Translations under genes and position numbers: made by a program
Shown: positions 6,451 through 15,236 of the stretch, piece by piece
Layout: each line of letters begins with the position of its first letter
Position numbering within the stretch: position 1 is the stretch's first letter
The notes under the pieces: model-generated
Database searches by the model: none
Told to the model about the DNA's origin: nothing
What the model saw: only the letters and a program-made list of their open reading frames with translations
NCBI GenBank assembly: GCA_039636785.1
Contig: CP144169.1
Location: 4,030,001-4,094,000 of the forward strand
Origin: Micrococcaceae bacterium Sec5.7
Lineage (GTDB): Bacteria; Actinomycetota; Actinomycetes; Actinomycetales; Micrococcaceae
Direction of reading: 5' to 3'
DNA: 64,000 bases

Positions 6451-9254
6451 TGCCGGTATCAAATCTGTCGGTTAACACCGATGCCCTGGGTATGCGGGAG
6501 ATGCAGCAGCGCGTCTTCGCCAAGAGAGATGCCCAGCACCTTCTGGTCAAGGCTCCGCCTGCGTCAGGCAAGTCGCGTGCGCTGATGTTTGTTGCGCTCG
6601 ACAAGCTCTACAACCAGGGCCGGAAGAAGGTCATCGTTGCCGTCCCCGAGCGTTCCATCGGAGCGTCCTTCTCCTCGACGAAGCTAACCTCGAACGGGTT
6701 CTTCGCAGACTGGGAAATCAAAGACGAGCACAACCTCTGCGACCCCGGTTCCTCGCAGGGCAAGGTCGGAGCGTTCATCAAGTTCCTTGACGGTTCCGGT
6801 GCCACGCTGGTCTGCACGCATGCGACGCTGCGGTTCGCCTTTGAGAAGCTCGCACCGGAAGCGTTCAACGGCGCTGTGCTGGCGATCGATGAATTTCACC
6901 ATGTCTCAGCGGACACGGAGGCCAACCGCCTCGGCGCGCTCCTGCGTGAAGTCATGAACGGCTCGGACGTGCACATCGTCGCGATGACCGGTTCGTATTT
7001 TCGCGGCGACTCGGTGCCTGTGCTGTCTGCGGAGGACGAGGCACGGTTCATGCCGGTCACGTTCAACTACTACGACCAGCTCAACGGTTATGAGCACCTG
7101 CACTCGCTCGGCATCGGGCATCACTTCTACCAGGGCCGCTATACCGATGCAATCGGTGAGGTCCTGCACCTGGACAAGAAGACGATCGTTCACATTCCGA
7201 ACGTCAACTCGGGCGAGTCCACCAAGGACAAGATCGAAGAAGTCGGGTTCATTATCGATGCGATCGGCCATGTCGAAGCAACCGACCCGGAGACCGGGAT
7301 CATCAGCATTCGCCACAAGGACACCGGTGAGATTCTTCGGGTCGCTGATCTCGTGGACGACACAGACCAGAAGAAGCGGGCTGACACACTCCACTATCTC
7401 GCCCATGTAGCTTCCAAAGAGCGCGATGGTGTGGACATCATCATCGCCCTGGGCATGGCAAAGGAAGGCTTCGACTGGCCATTTGCTGAGCACGCCCTGA
7501 CCGTCGGGTACCGCGCCTCGCTGACCGAGGTCATCCAGATCATTGGTCGCGTCACTCGCGACAGCCCCGGCAAGGAGCATGCCCAGTTCACGAACCTGAT
7601 CGCTGAGCCCGACGCCACTCAGAGCGAGGTGAAGGTCTCGGTGAACAACATGCTGAAGGCCATCACGGCGTCGCTGCTAATGGAGCAGGTGCTCGCACAG
7701 AACTTCACCTTCAAGACCAAGCGCGCTGAAGACGATGACGTGAATCCGCCGGGAGTCATCAAGATCAAGGGCTTCAAGGAGCCCTCCTCCGAGCGGGTCA
7801 AGCAGATTGTCGAGACGGATCTGAATGACCTCAAGGCCACAATCCTGCAAGACGACACCTTCGCCAAAGCCGCCGCCGGCTCGGTCGATCCCGAGACGAC
7901 GAACAAGGTTCTGATCCCGAAGATCATCCGCGAGCGGTACCCCGACTTGGACGAAACTCAGGTTGAGGAGCTTCGTCAGCAGGTCGTGGTGGACTCCGTC
8001 ATCAAGAACGGGGAGATCCGCGAGGTCGGTGATAAGCGGTTCATCAAGATGGCCGAGAAGTTCGTCAATATCGACGACATCAATATCAATCTCATCGACT
8101 CGGTCAACCCATTCCAGCGGGCCTTCGAGGTCATGTCGAAGTCTGTGACCCCGTCGGTGCTGCGCATCATCCAGGACACGATCACCGCGACCCGGGTCGA
8201 AGTCACCGAAGAGGAAGCCTTGGCGTGGACCCCGGTTTCGTACCGGTGCTTGGAAACCACCAAGGGCGTGCAGTATGTCCTGGTAGGTTTCCAGCTCCTG
8301 GTGCTGGGCTGGTTTGCGGTGGCCGCGTTCAGCCATGTGGCCAACGGCTCGGCCTTTGATGCCACGGCCATTTCGCCCGACTGGTTCAACCCCTTTGCCG
8401 TCGGTTCGTTCTCGGCCTTTGCGGCCGGCGTCTCACTTTCGATCTTCATTTACTGGGGCTGGGACGTCACCCTGACCATGAACGAGGAAACCAAAAATCC
8501 GGAGAAGACGCCCGGCCGCGCGGCAACGGTCACGGTGGTGGTCATTGTGGTGATCTACATGACTGTTGCGCTGGCCACTCTGAGCTTTGCGGGTGTGGGC
8601 GAAACAGGGCTGGGTGTGGGCAACCCGGAGAACCAGTCCAGCATTTTCGCTGTTCTGTCCGGTCCGGTGATGGGGCCGTTTGCCATTCCGATGTCGCTGG
8701 CCATCCTGAGCAGCTCGGCCGCGTCCCTGCAGTCCACGTTTGTTTCGCCGGCGCGGACCCTGCTGGCCATGGGCCACTACAAGGCGCTCCCGCAGCAGTT
8801 CGGCAAGGTCAGCCCCCGTTACGCGTCCCCGGCCTACGCCACCGTTGCCGCGGCCGGTGCGGCGGCAGCCTTTTACGTGATCACCCGGACCGCGTCGGAG
8901 AACGCGCTCTGGGACACCATCACGGCTTTGGGCATGATGATCTGCTTCTATTACGGCATCACCGCCCTGGCGTGTGTCTGGTTCTTCCGGGCGCAGGCAT
9001 TCAGTAATGGCCGGGCCTTCTTCTTCAAAGTCCTCTCCCCGCTGCTGGGTGGAGTGATCCTTCTGGTGATGTTCTTCAAGACCGTCTATGACTCCATGGA
9101 TCCGGCCTATGGCTCCGGCTCATCCGTGGGCGGCCTGGGGCTGGTGTTCATCCTGGGCATGGGCGTGATCCTGCTGGGTGTAGCGATCATGCAGGTGATG
9201 GCCCGGCTCCGCCCCGAGTTCTTCAAGGGGCAGGTGCTGGCGCGCGGGAACTAG
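6450..9254 (+). CDS. Chimeric ORF: DExH-box helicase fused in frame to C-terminal half of an APC amino-acid permease
   Basis: One uninterrupted 934-residue frame made of two unrelated proteins. Residues 1 to ~595 are a superfamily 2 helicase/ATPase: Walker A APPASGKSRA, DExH box LAIDEFHH, motif III-like VAMTGSY, and motif VI QIIGRVTRD. From about residue 600 (near 8235-8262, around SYRCLETTKGVQYVLVG) the sequence turns into membrane helices of an APC-family permease (YWGWDVTLTMNEETKNPEKT, SSSAASLQSTFVSPARTLLA), running normally to the permease C-terminus. No natural protein family combines the two. The start at 6450 overlaps the upstream TGA. Either a recombination that fused an island gene to a core permease, or a misassembly; the sequence alone cannot decide. 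A fusion product would be unlikely to transport. Confidence 0.75.
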   Translation: MPVSNLSVNTDALGMREMQQRVFAKRDAQHLLVKAPPASGKSRALMFVALDKLYNQGRKKVIVAVPERSIGASFSSTKLTSNGFFADWEIKDEHNLCDPGSSQGKVGAFIKFLDGSGATLVCTHATLRFAFEKLAPEAFNGAVLAIDEFHHVSADTEANRLGALLREVMNGSDVHIVAMTGSYFRGDSVPVLSAEDEARFMPVTFNYYDQLNGYEHLHSLGIGHHFYQGRYTDAIGEVLHLDKKTIVHIPNVNSGESTKDKIEEVGFIIDAIGHVEATDPETGIISIRHKDTGEILRVADLVDDTDQKKRADTLHYLAHVASKERDGVDIIIALGMAKEGFDWPFAEHALTVGYRASLTEVIQIIGRVTRDSPGKEHAQFTNLIAEPDATQSEVKVSVNNMLKAITASLLMEQVLAQNFTFKTKRAEDDDVNPPGVIKIKGFKEPSSERVKQIVETDLNDLKATILQDDTFAKAAAGSVDPETTNKVLIPKIIRERYPDLDETQVEELRQQVVVDSVIKNGEIREVGDKRFIKMAEKFVNIDDININLIDSVNPFQRAFEVMSKSVTPSVLRIIQDTITATRVEVTEEEALAWTPVSYRCLETTKGVQYVLVGFQLLVLGWFAVAAFSHVANGSAFDATAISPDWFNPFAVGSFSAFAAGVSLSIFIYWGWDVTLTMNEETKNPEKTPGRAATVTVVVIVVIYMTVALATLSFAGVGETGLGVGNPENQSSIFAVLSGPVMGPFAIPMSLAILSSSAASLQSTFVSPARTLLAMGHYKALPQQFGKVSPRYASPAYATVAAAGAAAAFYVITRTASENALWDTITALGMMICFYYGITALACVWFFRAQAFSNGRAFFFKVLSPLLGGVILLVMFFKTVYDSMDPAYGSGSSVGGLGLVFILGMGVILLGVAIMQVMARLRPEFFKGQVLARGN
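8235..9254 (+). pseudogene. APC-family amino-acid permease, 5'-truncated, C-terminal ~340 residues
   Basis: This is the permease portion of the chimeric ORF. It holds about seven of the usual twelve membrane segments, including the intracellular loop signature NEETKNPEKTPGRA of basic/neutral amino-acid transporters, the SPARTLLAMG motif, and a normal C-terminal end. The first ~five helices, which include the substrate-binding helix 1, are missing. GC-rich codon use matches the metabolic genes to its right, so it belongs to the resident chromosome, and the break marks the border with the accessory region on the left. Confidence 0.75.
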
Positions 9255-9260
9255 GGCGTG

Positions 9261-9866
9261 TCACTGCGGTTTCCTGAGGGACTCCAGGATTGCCGGCAGC
9301 AGTATGTCGTGACGGCCCCAGACCGGATCCAGGACCTCCACATACCAGGAGTCAGCGAGAAGCAGCGCGAGTGAGTCGTTGGTTTCGTCCGACCAGTCCT
9401 GGACCTGGGCGGGTTCAATCGGGCTTTCGCTGGAACCGAGAACCGTAACCACCGCGCCCTGGTCCAGCGTCACGGGAATGGACGAACTGCTCATTTCGCC
9501 GGGTGCGTGCCCTACCGTGACGAGTTCCGTGCGCGTGGACAGGTCCAGGAGATCCGCCGCGGTTTCCACACTGCAAAAACCAGTGACGTACTGGCGCTGG
9601 GCGTTGCCGGCGTCCGTGATCAGGCCGGGCTGCGATTCCTTGGTGAAGAGTCCGCTCCGGTTGATTTCGGCCAGCTGGCCGGCGATGGAACGGGTCTCCT
9701 CATCGAAGGAGGCCGAGAAGGTGCCCGGCTGATACTGGCTCTGCCCTTCGAGCCAGCGGGCAGTCAGTTCCCCGGCTGCTTCGAGGGTTGTGGCTTGTTC
9801 CCACACTGCACGGTCCGCCAGTCGGCGGCCGTGATGGTCTCGTTCTTCTTCAGCTGTACGGTCCAT
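9261..9866 (-). CDS. DUF6919 domain-containing protein
   Basis: A 201-residue protein with the pattern of actinobacterial DUF6919 proteins: AVWEQATTLEAAGELTARWLEG near the N-terminus (quoted here in parts), then a DEET motif, INRSGLFTKESQPG, and a C-terminal SWYVEVLDPVWGR. Family function is unknown. It is convergent with the permease remnant; the stop codons are a few bases apart. No signal peptide or membrane segment. Confidence 0.75.
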   Translation of the reverse strand: MDRTAEEERDHHGRRLADRAVWEQATTLEAAGELTARWLEGQSQYQPGTFSASFDEETRSIAGQLAEINRSGLFTKESQPGLITDAGNAQRQYVTGFCSVETAADLLDLSTRTELVTVGHAPGEMSSSSIPVTLDQGAVVTVLGSSESPIEPAQVQDWSDETNDSLALLLADSWYVEVLDPVWGRHDILLPAILESLRKPQ

Positions 9867-9962
9867 GTTTGGATGCTACGTTGCCGTCGGGGCGGGTTCC
9901 AGTGCGAAGGACACAGCACTTAACGTCTCGGCACCGGCGGGGCTACGAGCTCCGCCGTGCCA

Positions 9963-10028
9963 CCCAACTGGGTAGCAGCAGATGTCGTTTTGGGCGCTCA
10001 AAACAGCGTCTGCTGCTACTGAGTTGGG
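9963..10028. repeat. 66-bp near-perfect palindrome (long hairpin), possible intergenic repeat element
   Basis: The left half 9963-9995 and right half 9996-10028 are inverted copies matching at 27 of 33 positions, several mismatches being G-U compatible. Outer arms begin CCCAACT and end AGTTGGG; inner arms are GTTTTG/CAAAAC. It overlaps the stop codon of the gene ending at 10016 and could act as its terminator. The length and regularity look like a dispersed extragenic palindrome rather than a simple terminator. Confidence 0.7.
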
Positions 10029-10753
10029 AGAGGGCCGGCGGCGCTACCGGGCAGGCCCGCGAGGACTGCCTGAACCCCACCGACTGCCTGGACCCCACTG
10101 ACGTGGGCCGCCACTCCGGCGGCGGACTCGGCCGCGGCCAGGGCCTGCTCCAGCCGGGCAACAGCCGGCGGGTACTCGCCCGTCTCATGGGCAGTCCGCA
10201 GCGTGGCGGCCTCCCGCATTGCCCTGACCAGTGCGGCGGTCTCCGGCCGGCGCACATCGGTCATGTCCGGGTAATCGATCCCCAGGGCCGGATCCAGTTC
10301 GTACCGCTGCCAGGCGGCCAGCAGCCGACGATGTGTGGCCGCGGCGGCCTCGACCGCGGGCAGTGCCTGCCGTCGCCGCTGCCTGTTGTCCAGCCAGCGG
10401 ATCACCCGGGGAGTGCCGAGGTACGCCGCAACCGCCGTGGCACAGGCAATGATGGCCAGCACAAGTCCCGCAAGCGGGGAGGCCAGTGTAGGTATGACCA
10501 GGGCGGGGACAACCACGGCGAGTCCGGCGAAAAGGTCCCAAAAGACCGGATCCGAGGCGTCGGCGTCGGCCTTTCCGTTGGTCCGGTGGATCCGGGCGGC
10601 GAGAACGGTGGCGGCCACGGCGCACACAAGAACAACGCCCCAGAAGAGCAGCTGCCACGGCCCCAACGGAGCGGATTCTGTTATGGCTGGCACCACGCCA
10701 CCTCCAAGCAACGTGCCCGGTGCAGGGAAATCGGGCTGCTCCTTCAATTGCAA
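10016..10753 (-). CDS. Hypothetical membrane protein with C-terminal cytoplasmic helical region
   Basis: A 245-residue protein with three hydrophobic segments: about 32-52 (LLFWGVVLVCAVAATVLAAR), 75-90 and 93-110 (VVVPALVIPTLASPLAGLVL region). The remaining ~130 residues are soluble, Ala/Arg-rich and helical (DNRQRRRQALPAVEAAAATH). No family recognised; many Arthrobacter-type genomes have similar orphan proteins. The GC3 pattern supports coding. Transcribed away from the VOC gene on the other side. Confidence 0.6.
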   Translation of the reverse strand: MQLKEQPDFPAPGTLLGGGVVPAITESAPLGPWQLLFWGVVLVCAVAATVLAARIHRTNGKADADASDPVFWDLFAGLAVVVPALVIPTLASPLAGLVLAIIACATAVAAYLGTPRVIRWLDNRQRRRQALPAVEAAAATHRRLLAAWQRYELDPALGIDYPDMTDVRRPETAALVRAMREAATLRTAHETGEYPPAVARLEQALAAAESAAGVAAHVSGVQAVGGVQAVLAGLPGSAAGPLPTQ

Positions 10754-10854
10754 CCCCTCGCGGCCCCGCGGTCAATGGGCTGGAACGGTTTGGCGGCCGG
10801 CGCTGTCTTCAGCGGCGCTTTTCAGGGAAGCGGCTTCCGCGTAGCGTTGGCGGC

Positions 10855-11265
10855 ATGCGACTCAAAATGTGCAGCATTCACGTCCTGGAACCGGCCGCCG
10901 CCCACACGTTTTACACGGATACGCTTGGCTTCGAAACGCTGATGGCCATGCCGGAGCACAACCTGTTTATCGTTAAGGACACGGGCGCTGACGCCGGCGG
11001 GGCGGGCCTGCTGCTGGAGCCCAGCGACAACCCGATCGGCGCGGATTACATGAACGGACTGCACGACGCCGGGATCCCGGCTATGGTTCTTGGCGTAACG
11101 GATGTCAGGGCAGAGTACGGCCGGTTGACCGCTGCGGGCGTTCGCTTCCAGGGTGAACCCGCCGAGGACCCGTCAGGGGTCACTGCGGTGTTCGACGATA
11201 CGTGCGGCAACTTCATCCTTGCATCAGGACTGAGCCGGCTCCCACATAGACCAGCGGCCGGCTGA
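10855..11265 (+). CDS. VOC (glyoxalase/bleomycin-resistance) family protein
   Basis: A 136-residue single-module vicinal-oxygen-chelate protein: N-terminal CSIHVLEPAAAHTFYTDTLG and GFE, then a β-strand repeat ending FDDTCGNFILASGL. The H in SIHV and the D in the C-terminal strand fit metal-ligand positions of the fold, but the E expected in many dioxygenases is not certain. Substrate unknown. The ATG at 10855 is chosen because the fold starts immediately after it; the longer open frame upstream has no features. Confidence 0.8.
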   Translation: MRLKMCSIHVLEPAAAHTFYTDTLGFETLMAMPEHNLFIVKDTGADAGGAGLLLEPSDNPIGADYMNGLHDAGIPAMVLGVTDVRAEYGRLTAAGVRFQGEPAEDPSGVTAVFDDTCGNFILASGLSRLPHRPAAG

Positions 11266-11282
11266 GGCGGGCAACTTCCAGG

Positions 11283-11310
11283 GTCAGCCGTCAGCCGTCA
11301 GCCGTCAGCG
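11283..11310. repeat. Short tandem repeat GTCAGCC x3 plus partial copy
   Basis: Three exact 7-base copies at 11283-11303 followed by GTCAGCG. The array spans the stop codon of the ROK gene (11298-11300), so copy-number change would alter the last residues of that protein. Confidence 0.75.
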
Positions 11311-12557
11311 GAGACTGTGCGGGGCGCGGGTAGGGCGCTGACGCCGGCAGGGTCGGCCAGGAAACGGGTGAAGGCGAGTTCCGCGGCGCCGATCATCATC
11401 AGATCGGAGCCAAGCGCGGCACGGTAGATGCGGACCTGGCCGGCCGGCCCGTCCATGGCCTGGGTCCGGAGTAGCTGGTCCAGGGTGTCCGGAGCCAGCG
11501 AATGCAGAATTCCGAGGAAGCCGTCCAGGACAATTGCGTCCGGGTTGAAGATGTTGACGGCATTCCGCAGGGCAACGCCGAGGTAGCCCAGCTGGCGTGA
11601 AACCTCTTTGGTGACTTCCGGACCGCTGCGGGCCCGAAGTGCCTCTTCGAGGTGCGCCGCTTCGCCGCCGCCGTCAATGCCGACCAGCCCAAAAAGCCTG
11701 GACTGGGCCACCTCGGTCTCCAGGCAGCCGGAGGCGCCGCAATGGCAGGCCTCGCCGGCCGACCGGACAAAGGTGTGTCCCAGTTCCCCGGCATATCCGG
11801 AAGCGCCGCGGAGCAATGCGCCGTCCGCAATGACTCCGCCGCCGATGCCGCTGGCGCCGCCGTTGAGGTAAATCAGGTTGCCGCGGCCGGCCCCGGCCCC
11901 GAAAATCAGCTCGGCTTCCGCGCCCAGCGAAGCGTCGTTGGCAGCCTGGCAGGGATAGCCGGTGGCCTGGCTCAGCATCCGGGCAATGGGCTCGTTCCGC
12001 CAGTCCAGGTGCGGGGCATGGCGCACTACGCCGTCTGCGCGGTTGACCAACCCGGGCACCGCGATCCCCACACCGGTGATGCGGTAATCGGCGTCGAGCT
12101 CTGAACGCATTCCGGCAATCACGGCCGCCGCAATGTTCACCGCTTCCTTTGCCGAGGGGATCCCCTCGGTTGGAAACCGGATCTTCTTCCTGACCAGGCC
12201 GCCGAGGCTTACCAGGCCGATGGTCACGGCGTCGATCTCCGGGTTGACCGCCAGGGCGGCTGTGGATGCGCTGGGGCGGACCTCCGGGCTGGGCCTGCCC
12301 ACCTGGGCCTCCCCGGTGGGCGCGGTCTCATACACCAGTCCGAGCCCCACCAACTGCCCGATCAGGGTGCCCACTGTGGACCGGTTCAGCCCGGTCCGCC
12401 TGGTCAGCTGCGCGCGGCTGAGCACACGGTGGTGATGTACCAGGGACGTGATCAGGGCGAGGTTGTTCCGCCGCGACGGATCAGGCTCGCTCGCTGCGGA
12501 GGAGGCGTGGGTCGCGGAGGCGGGGGGCGGCGCGCTGAGGGCTGGGGAGGGCATCAT
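11298..12557 (-). CDS. ROK-family transcriptional regulator (XylR/NagC type)
   Basis: A 419-residue protein with an N-terminal winged helix (RRNNLALITSLVHHHRVLSR, then TRRTGLNRSTVGTLIGQLV) and a C-terminal ROK sugar-kinase-like domain. The ROK zinc motif CHCGASGCLE and the sugar-binding HTFV region are present. ROK regulators bind a sugar ligand and repress uptake/catabolic genes. Its position next to the alditol-oxidase-like gene and xylA-xylB makes it the likely xylose-responsive repressor of this locus (inference). It is in the same direction as the oxidase gene, 11 bp downstream of it. Confidence 0.88.
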   Translation of the reverse strand: MMPSPALSAPPPASATHASSAASEPDPSRRNNLALITSLVHHHRVLSRAQLTRRTGLNRSTVGTLIGQLVGLGLVYETAPTGEAQVGRPSPEVRPSASTAALAVNPEIDAVTIGLVSLGGLVRKKIRFPTEGIPSAKEAVNIAAAVIAGMRSELDADYRITGVGIAVPGLVNRADGVVRHAPHLDWRNEPIARMLSQATGYPCQAANDASLGAEAELIFGAGAGRGNLIYLNGGASGIGGGVIADGALLRGASGYAGELGHTFVRSAGEACHCGASGCLETEVAQSRLFGLVGIDGGGEAAHLEEALRARSGPEVTKEVSRQLGYLGVALRNAVNIFNPDAIVLDGFLGILHSLAPDTLDQLLRTQAMDGPAGQVRIYRAALGSDLMMIGAAELAFTRFLADPAGVSALPAPRTVSADG

Positions 12558-12568
12558 CGGTGAGGATA

Positions 12569-13837
12569 TCAGCTGCCGAAGACCGCGCGGTCCAGGAACG
12601 GGTTCCGGAACTTTCCGTCCGGATCAAGCCGGTCCGCCAGGGCGATGAAGCAGTCAAAGCGAGGATAAAGCGGCCCGAGGGCGGCAGCACCGCCGTCGAA
12701 CAGCTTGCCCCAGTGGGGCCTCGCCGCGAACGGTGCCAGCTCTGCTTCCAGAAGCCGCAGCACCGCCTCAACGCCGGGCTGGTCAGGCCGCCAGGTGAAG
12801 TGCAGGCCGATGCCGTCGCGGCCGTAGTTCGGGCTCAGCCAGAGCCGGTCCGCCGCGATGGTCCGGATCTCCGAGACCAGGAGCAGGGGCGTCACCACAC
12901 CGGAGAGCCGGCGCATGGTCCGGATGGCGTCTGCTGCGTGTTCCCGGGGTATGAGGTATTCGGACTGCAGCTCGTCCCCCTTGCTTGGTGTGAATTCCAT
13001 CCGGAAGTGGGCGAGCCTGTCGGACCACGGCCCGGGGACGCCGAGTTGCTGGGTGCACGTGCTGCCCGATACTCCCGGGAGCGGATGCCGAGGCGCCGTG
13101 GCCGGAGTTCCGCCGAAGAACCCGGGGAGGCTTTCCAGGCGGCCATCCGTCCGGCCCTTCAGCCACGCCTGCCCCACGGTGGCGCCGCTCCAGTCCGTGA
13201 AAAGGCTGACGCTGTAGGTGGACGAAGTCACCCCGTCAAAGTTCTCCAGCACCTGCTCCCAGTCCAGATTTTCAAGCACGCTCTGGGCCACTTCGAAAGT
13301 GGGTTCGATGTCCAGGGTTACGCTGCTGACAATCCCCAGCGCGCCCAGGCCCACCACCATGCCCTCAAAGTCCGGGGTCTCGCCGCGGCGGGCGGTGAGG
13401 ATGCCGCCGTCGGCCGTCACTATTTCCAGGCCCACGACGGCGGTGGCCAGGTTCCCGTTCCCGTCGCCGGAGCCATGGGTGGCCGTGGCCACGGCGCCGG
13501 CCACTGAAATGTGCGGAAGCGAGGCGAGGTTGTGCAGGGCAAAGCCCTGACTCTGCAGTTCTTCCGCGAGCGTGCCGTAGCGGGTGCCGCCGCTGACTGT
13601 CACGGTCATTTGGTCTGGATCCACGGCGATGCCGGGATCCAGCAGGTCGAGGGCTGCCAGCGTGCCGCGGGTGTCGGCGATGTCGTTGAACGAATGGCGG
13701 GAACCCAGGGCGCGGATCCGTGCGGTCCCCGCCACCAGCTTCTGCAGCGCTTCCACAGTGCGCGGGCGGGCGATCACGGGCGCCTGATAGCTCAGGTTTC
13801 CGGCCCAGTTTCGTTCCACGGTGCTGTGCTCGCTCAC
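12569..13837 (-). CDS. FAD-dependent alditol/xylitol oxidase-like (D-arabinono-1,4-lactone oxidase family)
   Basis: A 422-residue flavoprotein: N-terminal FAD-binding PCMH domain with RIRALGSRHSFNDIADT, where the His is the usual covalent FAD attachment site, and ATHGSGDGNGNLATAVVGLE; C-terminal ALO domain (HFTWRPDQPGVEAVLRLLEA). Length and motifs match soluble alditol oxidases (AldO/xylitol oxidase), which oxidise the C1 hydroxyl of xylitol or sorbitol with O2, producing H2O2. Divergent from xylA, which supports xylitol as substrate, since xylulose can be fed into XylB. GTP- or lactone-type specificity cannot be excluded. Confidence 0.82.
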   Translation of the reverse strand: MSEHSTVERNWAGNLSYQAPVIARPRTVEALQKLVAGTARIRALGSRHSFNDIADTRGTLAALDLLDPGIAVDPDQMTVTVSGGTRYGTLAEELQSQGFALHNLASLPHISVAGAVATATHGSGDGNGNLATAVVGLEIVTADGGILTARRGETPDFEGMVVGLGALGIVSSVTLDIEPTFEVAQSVLENLDWEQVLENFDGVTSSTYSVSLFTDWSGATVGQAWLKGRTDGRLESLPGFFGGTPATAPRHPLPGVSGSTCTQQLGVPGPWSDRLAHFRMEFTPSKGDELQSEYLIPREHAADAIRTMRRLSGVVTPLLLVSEIRTIAADRLWLSPNYGRDGIGLHFTWRPDQPGVEAVLRLLEAELAPFAARPHWGKLFDGGAAALGPLYPRFDCFIALADRLDPDGKFRNPFLDRAVFGS

Positions 13838-14041
13838 GCTTTGTATCCTTAAATGCTTGGTTATTTGCTTGACTCAACAACATAACAGTGAAATTTCCGT
13901 AAAACCAGAGTTTTCCAGACATTTCAGCAACAATGTAGCGCCAAGGTTTCTGCGGCTTAGTGGTTGACATCACCGAAATTCCCAATATGTTTGTCTACAG
14001 AACAATTTGGCAAACGACCCCCCACCGTTTCGGAGCACTCA
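13838..14041. promoter_or_regulatory. Divergent xyl promoter/operator region
   Basis: AT-rich for this genome. A sigma-70-like promoter for xylA is visible: TTGACA at 13964-13969 and TATGTT at 13986-13991, 16 bp apart. A short palindrome TTGACTCAA at 13869-13877 lies near the oxidase start, inside a GTTAT...ATAAC frame, and TTGT...ACAA half-sites lie over the -10 region; either could be the ROK operator. Operator assignment is inference. Confidence 0.5.
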
Positions 14042-15232
14042 ATGACGATCAAGCCCACCCGTGAAGACAAATTTTCCTTCGGCCTCTGGACCGTGGGCTG
14101 GGAGGCCCAGGACCAGTTCGGTTCCGCCACCCGCCCGCCGCTGGACACCGTGGAGGCGGTCAACAGGCTCAGCGACCTCGGCGCGTACGGCATCACCTTC
14201 CATGACAACGACCTGTTTCCGTTCGGCAGCTCCGCCGCAGACCGGCAGCGCGAAATCGACCGCCTGACCGGTGCGCTGAAGGCCACCGGCATGGTGGTCC
14301 CGATGATTACCACCAACCTGTTCAGCCACCCCGTTTTCAAGGACGGCGGCTTCACCAGCAACGACCGCGGTGTGCGCCGGTACGCCCTGCGCAAGGTTCT
14401 GGACAACATCGATCTTGCCGCGGAACTCGGTGCCGAAACGTTTGTCATGTGGGGCGGGCGCGAAGGCAGCGAGTACGACGCCGCCAAGGACATCCGCGGT
14501 GCCCTGGAACGCTACCGCGAAGCGGTCAACCTCCTGGGCGACTACGTCACGGACAATGGTTACAACATCCAGTTCGCCATCGAGCCCAAGCCCAACGAAC
14601 CCCGCGGCGACATCCTGCTGCCCACGCTGGGCCACGCGCTTGCCTTCATCGAGACACTGGAGCGTCCGGAGCTCGTGGGCATCAACCCCGAGACGGGGCA
14701 CGAGCAGATGGCCGGGCTGAACTTCACCCACGGCATTGCGCAGGCCCTCTACCAGGGCAAGCTCTTCCACATCGACCTCAACGGCCAGCGCGGCATCAAG
14801 TTCGATCAGGACCTGGTGTTCGGCCACGGCGACTTGCAGAACGCGTTCTCGTTGGTTGACCTGCTCGAAAACGGCGGCCCCGACGGCGGCCCCGCGTACA
14901 CAGGTCCGCGCCACTTTGACTACAAGCCCAGCCGCACCGAAGACATCGACGGTGTGTGGGACTCCGCCGCAGCCAACATGCAGACCTATCTCCTGCTCAA
15001 GGAGCGGGCCACCGCATTCCGGGCGGATCCCGAGGTCCAGGCAGCCGTGCTGGCCTCGCGCGTTGCGGAAATCAACGAACCCACGCTCAGCGCAGGCGAA
15101 GGCTACGAGCAGCTTCGGGCGGACAAGTCTGCCTACGAGGAGTTCGACGTCGATTCCTACTTCGGCGGCAACGGCTTCGGTTTTGTGAAGCTCCAGCAGC
15201 TCTTCATCGAGCACCTCCTCGGCGCGCGCTGA
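14042..15232 (+). CDS. xylA: Xylose isomerase
   Basis: A 396-residue actinobacterial-type xylose isomerase (class I size). Signature runs are present: FSFGLWTVGWEAQDQFG, the catalytic His in YGITFHDNDLFPFG, MWGGREGSEYD, the metal-binding Glu in AIEPKPNEPRGD, and FHIDLNGQRGIKFDQDL. It interconverts D-xylose and D-xylulose using two divalent metals. The ATG at 14042 follows the promoter at 13964-13991 and gives the usual N-terminus; the longer frame runs through the promoter. Four bases separate it from xylB, so the two form an operon. Confidence 0.97.
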   Translation: MTIKPTREDKFSFGLWTVGWEAQDQFGSATRPPLDTVEAVNRLSDLGAYGITFHDNDLFPFGSSAADRQREIDRLTGALKATGMVVPMITTNLFSHPVFKDGGFTSNDRGVRRYALRKVLDNIDLAAELGAETFVMWGGREGSEYDAAKDIRGALERYREAVNLLGDYVTDNGYNIQFAIEPKPNEPRGDILLPTLGHALAFIETLERPELVGINPETGHEQMAGLNFTHGIAQALYQGKLFHIDLNGQRGIKFDQDLVFGHGDLQNAFSLVDLLENGGPDGGPAYTGPRHFDYKPSRTEDIDGVWDSAAANMQTYLLLKERATAFRADPEVQAAVLASRVAEINEPTLSAGEGYEQLRADKSAYEEFDVDSYFGGNGFGFVKLQQLFIEHLLGAR

Positions 15233-15236
15233 TCCT

